Positions 34,074-43,697 of a stretch of DNA of 64,000 bases are shown here, piece after piece. The stretch lies in contig JABWDB010000070.1 in NCBI GenBank assembly GCA_019614645.1, positions 806,001 to 870,000 of the forward strand. Reading direction: 5' to 3'. This stretch comes from Stratiolaelaps scimitus (lineage: Eukaryota; Arthropoda; Arachnida; Mesostigmata; Laelapidae). The position numbers and the translations under genes are program-made. The notes under the pieces are model-generated. The model saw nothing but the letters and a program-made list of their open reading frames with translations, had not been told where the DNA came from and ran no database searches. Each line of letters opens with the position of its first letter. The stretch's first letter is position 1.

Positions 34074-34275
34074 GCTGAAAGTGGCCCGTTCCGGTTATAG
34101 CGGTCGCCTTTGGCCAAAGCCCCAGTCCTGACTGAGTGGGAAGAGAATGTTCGAAAACGAGCTGTCAACCTACGGCGAACGCTTTCCAGGAACCTCCTCC
34201 GAATTGCATGCCCGCATGCAACGGTCCGCGTCGCTGTCATCAAATAACCATCATTTCCAGAGAGGGAATAATCTT
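34074..34275 (-). CDS. Candidate internal exon, Arg-rich
   Basis: The acceptor GTGAAAATGTTCAACTTACAG and a GTAAGC donor bracket 66 codons with two bases at each end. The peptide includes DYSLSGNDGYLMTATRTVAC and FLESVRRRLTARFRTFSSHS. Both splice sites are good. The strongly basic middle could be an amphipathic or nucleic-acid-binding region. No family is recognised. Confidence 0.37.
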
Positions 34276-34651
34276 CTGTAAGTTGAACATTTTCACTACG
34301 GGCTACTGTTGCGTTGACTACACGACTGCGTCTGTGGCATGGGGTACATGGTGATACGGCAGACACTATGATTGCGTCAGCACTGTATTGAATATTGGAA
34401 CTGCATCAACATTTGAAAGTGCGTAATAGACGTAACCATTTTGGAGCAAATTTACATCTACAGTTCTATCTATTCGTGAGTTAAGCTAAACGGCGAACTA
34501 TTTGTTGAATTGCGAGGAAGGTCTAGGGAAAATGGTATGTGATCATATTTAGAAGAATATTTTAGAGTGAGACATTTGTCTCGCAGGAAGGCTAAAAGAC
34601 TGCCTTGTTAACTCATTTAGGTAACTTTTCGGCCGTAGAATACATGTACAG

Positions 34652-34743
34652 AGCGGGTACTCGGAGGCTCCATATAAACAATACGTTCTTTGAGGTATTA
34701 TACGAGGCGCATGCATTGACGATCAGCTCGACAGATGCCAAAG
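34652..34743 (+). CDS. Candidate internal exon, unknown protein
   Basis: The acceptor GTAGAATACATGTACAG and the consensus donor CCAAAG|GTAGAA bracket one base, 30 codons and one base. The peptide reads AGTRRLHINNTFFEVLYEAH then ALTISSTDAK. Composition is good, but the acceptor lacks a pyrimidine tract. Confidence 0.33.
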
Positions 34744-35347
34744 GTAGAAGCTGTTCACCTTATATAGGCCAAACTCACACGAATAAATCCTTGCCTTATA
34801 TAGCCCAATGGAACTATGTACATGTTCTGCGTCGAAGCCGTGAAGAAAACCGTTTCAAAAATTAGGCGGCCTGGTGCCCTCATGGCAATGACCTGTAAGA
34901 TCCTCGAGCGACTGGTAGCTAGTCAAGTAATTTAGAATGCAGAAACACATGAGCTGATTACCCAATGACAATCTATCGGAAGCTAAGCACGACGACGGAC
35001 TACCTTCTACTGATATTCAATGGTATAGTTCTACATTGTATCTTTGATGTCAAACTGCCGAACGCGATCTCCAGTTCCCGCCTGAGTTCATCGCCATCCA
35101 GTTCTTCCCGGGATAGCTGAAGCGACAATGTCACCAGCACCTAGAAGTAGCAGCTTCCATAAATCGGCCGATAGTAGAAAAAGTCCCAGGTCGCAGGTTC
35201 AAATCCCGTCGAGGCCTAATGGTTGAATCCTAGGATTTACCTCTCGACAATCCTCATGGTAATACTATACGGATCAGTGTGCTGCATATGTATGTATGAT
35301 GGGTGAAGGACTGCGCAGCTGCCAGCCAAGAATCATTTTTCCGTTGT
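34744..35347. other. No supported gene
   Basis: Contains a tRNA-like remnant at about 35175-35275: a box B-like CAGGTTCAAATCCCG followed by a CCTCATGGTAATAC block shared with SINE A. This is probably a decayed SINE A relative. Confidence 0.4.
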
Positions 35348-35621
35348 TTAGAACGTAATAGTGGGAGGGGGACGGCTGCTCTGCTCGTATATGCAGGTAT
35401 TCACCGACGTCGTATTCCCGAGTTGGAAACACTGATCCGACCACACAATATCTGGCGTTGTGAATAATTCCGTACGGTCGCTATCCCGTATGGTAGCCGC
35501 CGACAAGCGGCTCCAGGCAGCTTGCAGCTCGTCATCACCGCCATTCACCGTCATGACCCACTCATGAGATTTGCCAGATGCTTGCCCTTCGAAGAAGCAG
35601 TTAACGGAACCACGTACCATC
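35348..35621 (-). CDS. Candidate gene, terminal exon c
   Basis: One base plus 90 codons are open to a TAA. The peptide contains GSVNCFFEGQASGKSHEWVM, TVNGGDDELQAAWSRLSAAT and WSDQCFQLGNTTSVNTCIYE. It has well-balanced composition and several Cys, among the most protein-like stretches in the window. The acceptor GCAATTATTCGTACATGAG is mediocre. It is phase-compatible with exon b at 35860-35947. Confidence 0.42.
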
Positions 35622-35859
35622 CTCATGTACGAATAATTGCAATTGACATATGTATATAAATATATACAGGTATATGTATAAGATGTTTTAGCGTTCTGCA
35701 AGGATAGCATATGCGGTCGACTTGTTGGTGCATATTATATTTTTGTTTGTTTATTTGAGAACTTAAGCGTTATAAGATTGCGGTGCAGGTAATACACTTC
35801 GATTTGAGCTTGAGTTCCCTTGACATTCAATTCGCTTGTTTAATATATCAAGCTTGTAC

Positions 35860-35947
35860 CTTGCCTGTGGACGAGCCACCGGCGATTGAGACAAACGATA
35901 GTGAATACTATGGGAATCGGTAACCGACTTGTTGAACAAGTTTAACC
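35860..35947 (-). CDS. Candidate gene, exon b
   Basis: The acceptor AAAGGAAAGTATATATGCAG and the donor GCAAG|GTACAA bracket 28 codons with two bases at each end (LNLFNKSVTDSHSIHYRLSQ then SPVARPQA). It is phase-compatible on both sides. If the donor is unused, the frame runs on to a TAA followed ten bases later by AATAAA, so an alternative 3' end is possible. Confidence 0.38.
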
Positions 35948-36453
35948 CTGCATATATACTTTCCTTTAGTTCAAAGATCAATACATACATAGATATTTTT
36001 AAAAAATAGTTCAATTGTTATTGCTATATGGCTATTATGCCGGGCAAGATTACAGGCTAACATCGTCGATAAATCAAGGCTAGCTCTGATGTTTAGTTTA
36101 ATTAAAATTTCAAAATTAAATGGTGGATTCTTTAAGTGCAAGCCACAGGGGTGTCACGGAAGGAAAAGCCTAAGGCTCCGGGGGCTAATGTAGGACTTGT
36201 AAGGAGCGTCGCGTGTTGTCGCTTAACGAGATTAGCGAGCCTTAGTCACCCCCGTTTTTTTTTCGTTCGTTCGCTTGCAATAGTGTGCTGGGCCCGCGCT
36301 GGACTAAGTGCTTACTGAGCCACTTAGCGAGATCACTCCGGACTCTCCTGGATCTCAAGCTTTCCTCCAATGTCATCCGATGAAACGTAATTGATTTTAA
36401 AACGATCTCTGTGCCTTATTTAGTCGAGGGGAGATTCTGGTTAAGCGCCTTAC

Positions 36454-36597
36454 TTCGAGCTTGTATTGCTTCGAGCGCGAGCGTATCATAACCTTCACCT
36501 TGACTCGTGGAGTCTAGCTCTAGACGGCTTAAAAGGGTAGCATATGTGATGTCAAGGTAAGGTCGCTCACTTGCGCTACGGAAGAATGCTTTTGCCA
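36454..36597 (-). CDS. Candidate gene, exon a
   Basis: The acceptor GTTTAGGTAATCTCAG and the donor CGAA|GTAAGG bracket two bases, 47 codons and one base. The peptide reads AKAFFRSASERPYLDITYAT, LLSRLELDSTSQGEGYDTLA and LEAIQAR. It splices in phase to exon b. Without the donor the frame continues to a TAA at 36416. The family is not recognised. Confidence 0.38.
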
Positions 36598-36715
36598 CTG
36601 AGATTACCTAAACGCTACAGGTGTAAATGCTTAACGGGATGATGCAAATCAGGGAGGACACCACAAATGAGAGATCAGAAAGTCACCCTAGATATAGTCA
36701 GATATCTGTAGGATT

Positions 36716-36812
36716 GTCGAGCCCGGCGGCCTAGTGGTGCAAGTCGTGTGAGTCTTACAACCGGAGGAGACACGCAAGTGCACGGCATAGGGATATTATT
36801 CAGCCTTGACAA
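36716..36812 (+). repeat. SINE B copy, 3' truncated
   Basis: Starts GTCGAGCCCGGCGGCCTAGT with the GGAGGAGACACG block. The box B region is decayed and the typical CATTTAAAGGGG end is missing. An oppositely oriented SINE C follows directly. Confidence 0.65.
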
Positions 36813-36828
36813 TTTATTTTTCTTACGT

Positions 36829-36960
36829 ATTCGTAAAGGTAAAGGTTTATTGGTTTATTGAAGGAGCTGCAATTTTTACAATGCTTAAGCTCTCTTATAT
36901 GTCACACGGCAGGGCTCGAACCTGCGGCCTCTGGCTTCCGATACGACTGCTGTAGCGCCC
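36829..36960 (-). repeat. SINE C copy
   Basis: Minus-strand sequence: CCGCAGGTTCGAGCCCTGCC (box B), GTGTGACATATAAGAGAGCT, GCAGCTCCTTCAATAAACCA, then AACC(TTTACC)2. It aligns over about 85 bases with 21033-21118. The short TTTACC repeats at the 3' end suggest a microsatellite-like SINE tail. Confidence 0.72.
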
Positions 36961-37713
36961 GTTGCAGGTCAACGTGTCAGAAACGACTAAACTCAGGAGC
37001 TCTAAAGAACCAGCGGAATCGCCGATGTGGGCGTTGTATACATTATCGTTATATATTGATAGCATCTGACATGTGGCCCGTTGCACATGTCTCAAATGAG
37101 TCGGGATTAATTTCTTTGATTAATTTTCCATTACGGGTGGGAACGCGTATCTATAGATATGCAGTCAACGGTAACAATTGTCGGCCAGATGTCTTTCTAA
37201 GGAATGGAACCAGTTGATGTTAAAGAAATTGCATTTTTTCTCTGTTTAGGAGGCGCACATTAGTATTGTAATTCCCCTGGTCTGCATCCGATCATCATTG
37301 CAAAACAAGAATTAAAATAATAAGTTCGTTCGATAGTGTACGTTTTACAGTATAAGCCTGTCTGAATCACCTGGAGGAACATTCTTGCATGAATTAACCA
37401 GGTTAGAGGCATTCTCTGCTAATGTAATAGACATTTATTTATAGACAAGTCAGAGCTTTTTAGGCTGTATTGACTGATTTCCGCATTCAGCATTCGACAC
37501 GGCAGCGAGATGCACAGCACTATTACAACTAGGCCCGAGCCGGAGCTATCAGCTAGTCATGGCCTGTCAGTAACTTTCTCTATCTAACTCTATGTAACTT
37601 TCTGAATGTAGCTTTCTCGTAGCTTTGACAATTCCTAATTTATGATATATTTCGAATAATAATTTTAATCTGTACGCTTTGCATTTGAAGTGTTCATTTA
37701 ACGCTGTAGTTAC

Positions 37714-37914
37714 CTATAACTGACCGAAGGCGTAGACCGCTGACGAGAATTAATTCAGTTATGCGAATCCAGTTCAATGTGTGGGGTCCTTGCTTCAGCG
37801 GCGCCTCCTCCCCCCCCCGCTGTACAAAGAAGCAATCGCGTCCCTGTCCCTCAGGAATGACCATGACCTCGTGCCTCGGTCCGACCCCCGTGTCCCTAAC
37901 TGCGTCACTAATTA
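37714..37914 (-). CDS. Candidate exon, possibly p24/TMED-like
   Basis: The acceptor TATGTCTTTTAATATATACAG and a GTAACT donor bracket two bases, 66 codons and one base. The segment RHEVMVIPEGQGRDCFF resembles the GOLD-domain start of p24 (TMED) cargo receptors (hydrophobic-x-I/V-P-x-G-x-x-x-C-F-F/Y). These are ER-Golgi membrane proteins. The sequence after a nine-G run does not match the family, so a frameshift there or an unrelated protein are alternatives. Confidence 0.28.
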
Positions 37915-38422
37915 CTGTATATATTAAAAGACATAATAATATGAAACAGATATCTCGACCGACCATCCAGTTTGGTTCAACAGGAAGTACGGATAGTTCA
38001 TGGTCGTGTGGATGGATTCCAGTCTTTTATAGGACGCAGTGTGTTTTAAGTGGCTTTCGACCTGTTCAGCTCCCTTAATTATTGTGTGAAATCGCAGCTT
38101 CTCAGAATGTAAAGTATACCTTTTAATTGAAATTGACATCGAAAGATTTTCTGTGCGTCTATCAACGTGCTGATGGTGCGTCAATTTATAGGACATTCAT
38201 TTCGACATCACTCAACAATAATATTATATATATATATATACGCTTATCATCACTGACCTCGTTTTCGCACTAATTTATTTGACAAAGGAGGACCCTTCAT
38301 CGTTGCTTCCGCAACCTCAGCTGAATCGTTCAAATACAGGTTGGATAAGAATGGAACTCCTGCTACGTCACGTTTCTTGACGTTTGACAGTAATTGCCAT
38401 CTCAGACAAAAATAACGATTAG

Positions 38423-38575
38423 GTTGGACTTAAATTACACAACGATTTAGTTGTATATGAAGGGCCAGTCTACCGATGGGTGGAAACACGACATGTTCCC
38501 CTCGGTCCCTGTCTCATAGACGAAACTGTGCAGTGCAGCAGACACCAGCAGACGAGCAGAAACCCAGCCTCATGA
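38423..38575 (+). CDS. Candidate terminal exon, unknown protein
   Basis: The frame is open for 50 codons from a weak acceptor (AATAACGATTAG) to a TGA. The peptide reads VGLKLHNDLVVYEGPVYRWV then ETRHVPLGPCLIDETVQCSR. It is short but evenly composed. No family is recognised. Confidence 0.27.
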   Translation, partial: VGLKLHNDLVVYEGPVYRWVETRHVPLGPCLIDETVQCSRHQQTSRNPAS

Positions 38576-39491
38576 AGAAGACGATGAATAATGGGTGGGG
38601 TCAAGCTCACACACAATCGAATACGCGGGATGCGTTAACGAATCAGAGATAGAGATTAATTTTTACCTGTTTGTTGGCTTCCATTTTTACCCGACTTTGA
38701 CCGAAGGAATTAGTCGGAAGAGGCGATAAGCATGACAAGTACCATGTTTACCATAGCCTTTTGGTTTTGGATAATGTGTTCACTCGGTACGGGAGGCAAT
38801 GTAATTCAGCTCGTCTCGTTCATGCGATAACCAGCTGCCTCTGATCACCTGTCTCGAAGGCAACATGAGGAAATAGGCACAAAAAACCTGGTAAACATAT
38901 TTCAATAGATAGCCTATATTTATATGGGTATATTACTGCACAATTACGTACAGTAAAACTATAAACTGAACCGTGTTAGAGTTCCTGATGCTCTGATCGT
39001 TACACGGTGTTAACATTAGTGGAGCTCGCCAAATTGTATTCCTCACAAAAGCGCCTTATGACACCAAGTCAGGCTCGCCCAGACTCGACCCTCATTTGAT
39101 AAGATGGTATGTTAAAATAACATGGTTATTCTTTCTCCCTCTCATTCTGTAAGCTATGTAAACCGCTAGCGCAGAAGATTCACCTATGCCATCCGTAGTC
39201 TGCTGTTCGTCCGAAGTAGTGCGCCGAACGTGGCCTCCTCAGATTTTGCCGAGTATTGGCCGCTTGAAATGTCCATCCGTCACTATTTGGTGGTACAGCG
39301 AGACCGCTGTAAAATGCACTGATCCGTGGCCGTATCCAACGAGGATGGTAGGCGCTTACTCCCGACGCTGTTTGGTGCCCCGTTCCACTCCTGTGATTTT
39401 ATGGTCTTGAACGCATGAGTGTTTTAGGTAAGGAAACAGAAAGGAACGAAACACGAAACAGGACATATATGGCGATCTGCAAACGTACCAG
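38576..39491. other. No supported gene
   Basis: AT-rich. A 74-codon plus frame at 39186-39410 has no splice support. Confidence 0.45.
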
Positions 39492-39581
39492 TGCGACTGC
39501 CATATGCATGGATACCTCATACAACGCTAGAGAGAGCGAGCATAGAGAAATACCCACCACCGTTTACTAGTGCTACAGTTC
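39492..39581 (+). CDS. Candidate short internal exon
   Basis: The acceptor GCAAACGTACCAG and a GTAAGA donor bracket two bases, 29 codons and one base (RLPYAWIPHTTLERASIEKY then PPPFTSATV). The frame stays open to 39691 if the donor is unused. Confidence 0.27.
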
Positions 39582-39744
39582 GTAAGAAAAACTGCGCGCA
39601 ACGCATTGACTGGGCTGGTTCGAGTAGTCGAGGTTATGCACGTAGATATCAACGCTTTAAAAAGTTCGATGTGAGCAACAGTAACTTTTAATGCATTATA
39701 TTGAATGATCCTGATCGACATTATTAGCAGACCTTGGGTCCATT

Positions 39745-40026
39745 ATGGGCATGACAAGAGTTTTTCAAGCCAGGGGTAACCCTAATTCTCGCTTCCCTGA
39801 AGTTCACTCTCGCGAATCTTCGTCCACAGTCGATTGTAATGGGGAGGCCCTACCGCATTTATATGCCCGGTCTCAATACCGACCACCTGTTTTAAGTTAC
39901 TACTCTATGCCGACATTTCATTCATCGATCATCGGCCGTGATCCATTGGCAGGCGAGTTTAGTTCTTTCGTATGCGCGAGACTTTCCGTAGGCATCAATT
40001 TACGTACAGGGTGTTCGAAAAGTTAG
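39745..40026 (+). CDS. Small open frame of unknown nature
   Basis: An ATG opens 93 codons to a TAG. The peptide includes SRFPEVHSRESSSTVDCNGE and FHSSIIGRDPLAGEFSSFVC. Its last codons read through a sequence resembling a transposon end (ACAGGGTGTTCGAAAAGT at 40006-40023), so it may lie in or beside a mobile element. The Kozak context is weak. Confidence 0.22.
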   Translation: MGMTRVFQARGNPNSRFPEVHSRESSSTVDCNGEALPHLYARSQYRPPVLSYYSMPTFHSSIIGRDPLAGEFSSFVCARLSVGINLRTGCSKS

Positions 40027-40109
40027 GCAACCCTAACTAGGGAGACTAAGCAAAGTTTGACACCTTCGAAGGTAACTGTGAGTGTATGTATTTGAGTGTA
40101 TGTAATGAG

Positions 40110-40141
40110 ATATGTATGTATTTCTTTAAATACATACATAT
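40110..40141. repeat. 14-bp inverted repeat, 4-base loop
   Basis: ATATGTATGTATTT, loop CTTT, then its exact reverse complement. It lies in an AT-rich, GTATGTATT-repeating stretch. Confidence 0.75.
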
Positions 40142-40494
40142 ATATATACCGACGTATATATTAAGAAGAAGATAGCAAGGGAACACATATCGGAGTTTGT
40201 CTCAGGAGATCGCAAACTTTCATTATACTCTCGATGTATATTACCCTGTATGAATGTTGTTATTAGCTACCTCGTTCATTGGAGATTGATTAATACTTTT
40301 ACATCGATTGGGACGACTAGGTTTCAGAATTTTGATAAATAATATTATAAAGAACTTCCCTTTGTATTTTCACTTATAAACAGACAAATAGCCTTTGCCC
40401 ATTTCGACTTATTTGTTTGTATTCTCTATGGTATATTTGAACCCTCATCGATGTACCCGACATCCATAGTGTTGTCTTTTGTTTTACCTCGAAG

Positions 40495-40698
40495 CACCCC
40501 GGAGTGGGTCATGGGACCTCTGTCATCGTTGCCTCAGTGACGCGGGAGGCCCTCATCGAAGAGCCAGCGGTAGCCGGGGCCAAGTGCGACGAACCCGGTG
40601 ACGGGACGGGAACTAATGTCACACATTGCCATTATCGTCTCAGTGGAAGCCATCATTCCGATCGCGTTCTCGTCGGAGTGTACGGTGGTCATTTCTGA
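40495..40698 (+). CDS. Candidate terminal exon, unknown protein
   Basis: A T-rich acceptor (TTGTCTTTTGTTTTACCTCGAAG) opens 67 codons in phase 0 to a TGA. The peptide reads HPGVGHGTSVIVASVTREAL, IEEPAVAGAKCDEPGDGTGT and SHHSDRVLVGVYGGHF. Third positions are GC-rich in an otherwise AT-rich neighbourhood, supporting coding. The family is not recognised. Confidence 0.38.
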   Translation, partial: HPGVGHGTSVIVASVTREALIEEPAVAGAKCDEPGDGTGTNVTHCHYRLSGSHHSDRVLVGVYGGHF

Positions 40699-40950
40699 AC
40701 AGCAAAAACAAGAGTATCCTCCACTAATGGAGGAGAAACCGGCAACGAACTTTAATCATTTGTTCATTTAGCAGCCAGATATGAAGCCCCCAGATATGAG
40801 AAACTTGTCGACGGAATTCAAGGGCAATGCTAACGCTGCAGCAAAAACCTCACAGCACTGACACAACCGTATAGTACAGATGTATCAGAGATAGATGAAA
40901 GTATTAACACATCAAGCGTGCTCTCTGATCACACCGTAAGTCTTGCATAG

Positions 40951-41158
40951 CGACACGCTGTTGCGTTTGAGTCAGGCTCTCTATGTTATAGAGAATATTC
41001 GACGATCGGTGTTGTCAATTCCAATATATAGCAAGACTCGTGTATGTGACCCAAGGCTCTGCAAGGCTATGCCTACTATTTTGGCGTCCCCTAAACTCAA
41101 GCTGGGCAATACAACGGGCGCAGAACATCTTGTAAAGTTCGTCGTTCCCTTTATCTGA
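40951..41158 (+). CDS. Candidate terminal exon, unknown protein
   Basis: The acceptor CGTAAGTCTTGCATAG opens one base, 68 codons and a TGA. The peptide includes DTLLRLSQALYVIENIRRSV and GNTTGAEHLVKFVVPFI. It follows another candidate terminal exon by only 250 bases on the same strand, so at most one is probably a true 3' end. Confidence 0.28.
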
Positions 41159-42852
41159 GATGCCTCAACCCCCGGATTGTCAATTTTTTTGCAAACCTGC
41201 TCCTAAACCTATAAGGTCCTTTCGATATCCGTTCTGTAAATGGGGTTTACTGCAATCAAGCATACAAATGTATTCCCTGCTGAAGCCACTGCTCTATGCT
41301 CCTGTGTCTATAATTCGCGTATCTTAAGCCCCGTAATTGTGACAACCAATCAAAAAAAGGAGGCTGGTTCCTCCTAGCGATTTTCACTGGTATAGTGCAA
41401 TTTCAGCGGGTTCCCGGTTGAGCCTGCGGCCCTTCGAATGCTAGGCATGGTGTGCGCTTCCAATTGGCCAGACAGAAATTAAAACGCAATCAAAATTAAA
41501 TACAAAATATTACTATATAAATCTACATCACAGCTAGTATTTTGGCAGATCGCCTAATAAAGATGAGCATGTCCAAACCTCTGTCTTTTTGCAATAGGTC
41601 TGCTTTGTGCAACCATTATAGCCCCCACTTCATCACACACACACACAAGCTCACGCGCACAATGGCGCTATAACTTTTTGTTTTTGGCGGTCAGCGTTTT
41701 GAAATTCTTTTCTGCCAAATGACTCACTGGCTGGACGACCGAACGGCCGCTCGCCAGCCCGCCCGCCTCGCTCCTGCAGCGGTTCGACAAACACCGCGTT
41801 CAGTTCTCACTGAGGAGCGTTGAACGTTAAACGTTTGAAATCGCGCCACCCCGGACGAGAGATATTATCACTCAGATTCCACACATACTTGCTACCCTGA
41901 CATGCTCGCCAGCGTCCAACGTTCAGGAGACATTCCTAAATGCCACTTACGGGGGCGATCTGACAAAACTCTAAAACGAGCCGCATATTGTGGCCTCATT
42001 TGAAATATACATGGCGAGATACAGCTGCCGGTCGGCCATTACTATGTTCCCACCTCGACCATTATAGCTTCACGCACGCGATTCAGAATAGATCAGCCTC
42101 GTATCAACGGAACAGAGGCAAACACCACCTTGGCATGCAGAACGATGCGATGTTTGGCGCGGCAAAAATTGGTTAATGGCAGTAGAATTAAAAAAAAGGG
42201 TACATTTCACTGCCGTTCATTGATGAGCCTTATATATGTAATAGCTAATATTGAAACATAGATCGCTCATATCAAGGAGCACATTTCAGCTTCATCCTTT
42301 ACGTTTCATATTGTAGGCAAGTGCACATGGACCCTACGAGAACCTGCGTGGAGATGTTTTTCATGTTCTTTGTTAATCCGCCCCCGCTCGGGAGAATCTA
42401 GCTTCACTTTTACGCGAGAATGAAGCAAGTCCGTTGCCATTTCTCGCGTTTGATATCACCGGAACGATACATAGATATCAACAAAATGCCTTACTGGAAA
42501 TTGCTGACACTCAGCTGTTAGAGGCTGGAGTCATCCTTGGGAGAGAAATATTATCAGCTGCCGTAGATCATATTTATATTAGATAATGCATATGATTTGG
42601 TGCCAGCGATAGCAGATGGATTAGGGAGAGATATATCAGGGCGCACATTTATGGAGCAATTCTCCAGCCTCAGTCCCGCCTACTTTTGATCGGCGGCAAA
42701 GAACGTTTACCGGCCGAAGAATAGCTTCTTCATTCATAGCGGAAGGAAGTCATATCATTTTTGGTACTTTTTTTTCCTATTTTTTGCCTCAACCATATTA
42801 TCCGCCGTCCTACGCGCAATCTCACTAGCCACCGTCTATCGGTGCTGTATCC
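41159..42852. other. No supported gene
   Basis: Includes a tRNA-like remnant on the minus strand near 41410-41475 (GCCGCAGGCTCAACCGGGAA), an AC run at 41634-41646 and a short GC-rich patch at 41730-41820. Otherwise AT-rich with short frames. Confidence 0.45.
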
Positions 42853-43215
42853 TCAGCGTCGGTCTTTTGTGTGATGTCGCCGACGCTTAACGCACGGCTG
42901 GAACGCACCTGATCGAACGTGATCTTCAATTCCACGGACTCGCCCGTCCTTTCGTAGGCTCGTGCCGAAGCGCCAATCCTTTACGTTTTGCGCAGCGACG
43001 TAGAGATCAAGTCGATTGTGAAGGCTCGGGTCAATCTTTCCTTTCCGCGCCAGATGCGCCTTCTTATGCTTCTGTTGTGTGTGCGTGTGTCTGTTCGTAG
43101 ATGAAGACAGTGTATACACGCGTGTCCGGGTGTGTGTATGTTTGTGTTGCCGTCTCCTCCAAATCGAAGAATGTCTGCAAGATAGTTGCAATAGGAACGG
43201 TTCTCCGTCGGCCAT
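42853..43215 (-). CDS. Candidate ORF, basic C-terminus
   Basis: The ATG at 43215 has G at -3 and +4. It opens 120 codons to a TGA without any intron. The first part is His/Thr-rich because it crosses an AC-rich stretch. The second part is more protein-like (KIDPSLHNRLDLYVAAQNVK, DWRFGTSLRKDGRVRGIEDH), ending in a basic tail. An overlapping minus-strand frame (42981-43427) is longer. Only the second half is persuasive. Confidence 0.28.
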   Translation of the reverse strand: MADGEPFLLQLSCRHSSIWRRRQHKHTHTRTRVYTLSSSTNRHTHTQQKHKKAHLARKGKIDPSLHNRLDLYVAAQNVKDWRFGTSLRKDGRVRGIEDHVRSGAFQPCVKRRRHHTKDRR

Positions 43216-43592
43216 CCCCTTTCGGGGCCAGATCGATCTCTATTGAAATTCCTCTCTTTCCTATTTTCAGATGCGATCAGCTTGTGCCGCGTTGCACGAT
43301 CTTGCGAAAGCCGCTTCGCCCTAACGGCCACCAGTGGCGGCCTGCTGCAACGGAGCGCTACGGTTCGCCGTGAACGCGACGGCGTTCCATGCGCTTTGAT
43401 TTCTTTTGGAAGGAAGAGACGTGCCAAGACGCCGAGAGAGGGGACGCTGCGTGGGCGGCCGAGACTAGAATCTACCTACGAGCGCCGCAGTATCGCTTAC
43501 GCACAGTTGCCCAGCTTTCGCTGAGGAGACCTCACTGCGCGAGGATAAATAGAAAGCTTCGATGGAACGGGACTCGCTCAGCTCGCTCTGTC

Positions 43593-43697
43593 ATGTCGCC
43601 GAAGCCAACGATCTCTGGCGGCGGCTTCTTAGCTTTGATCGTGATGTTGTGGCCCGCCGTCTGTGGATCTGCAGCTGGAGAACATAGGCTCGGATAG
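43593..43697 (+). CDS. Small ORF with a signal-peptide-like sequence
   Basis: An ATG with G at -3 starts MSPKPTISGGGFLALIVMLW, then PAVCGSAAGEHRLG and a TAG. The layout (short polar start, hydrophobic core, small residues before a likely cleavage site) fits a secretory signal. Only a few residues remain after it. It is either a tiny secreted peptide, a first exon whose donor I cannot see, or chance. Confidence 0.23.
   Translation: MSPKPTISGGGFLALIVMLWPAVCGSAAGEHRLG

Noticed and set aside
38420..38435. TTAGGTTGGAC resembling a mariner terminal repeat
   Set aside because: The match is too short, and no inverted partner or transposase was seen nearby.
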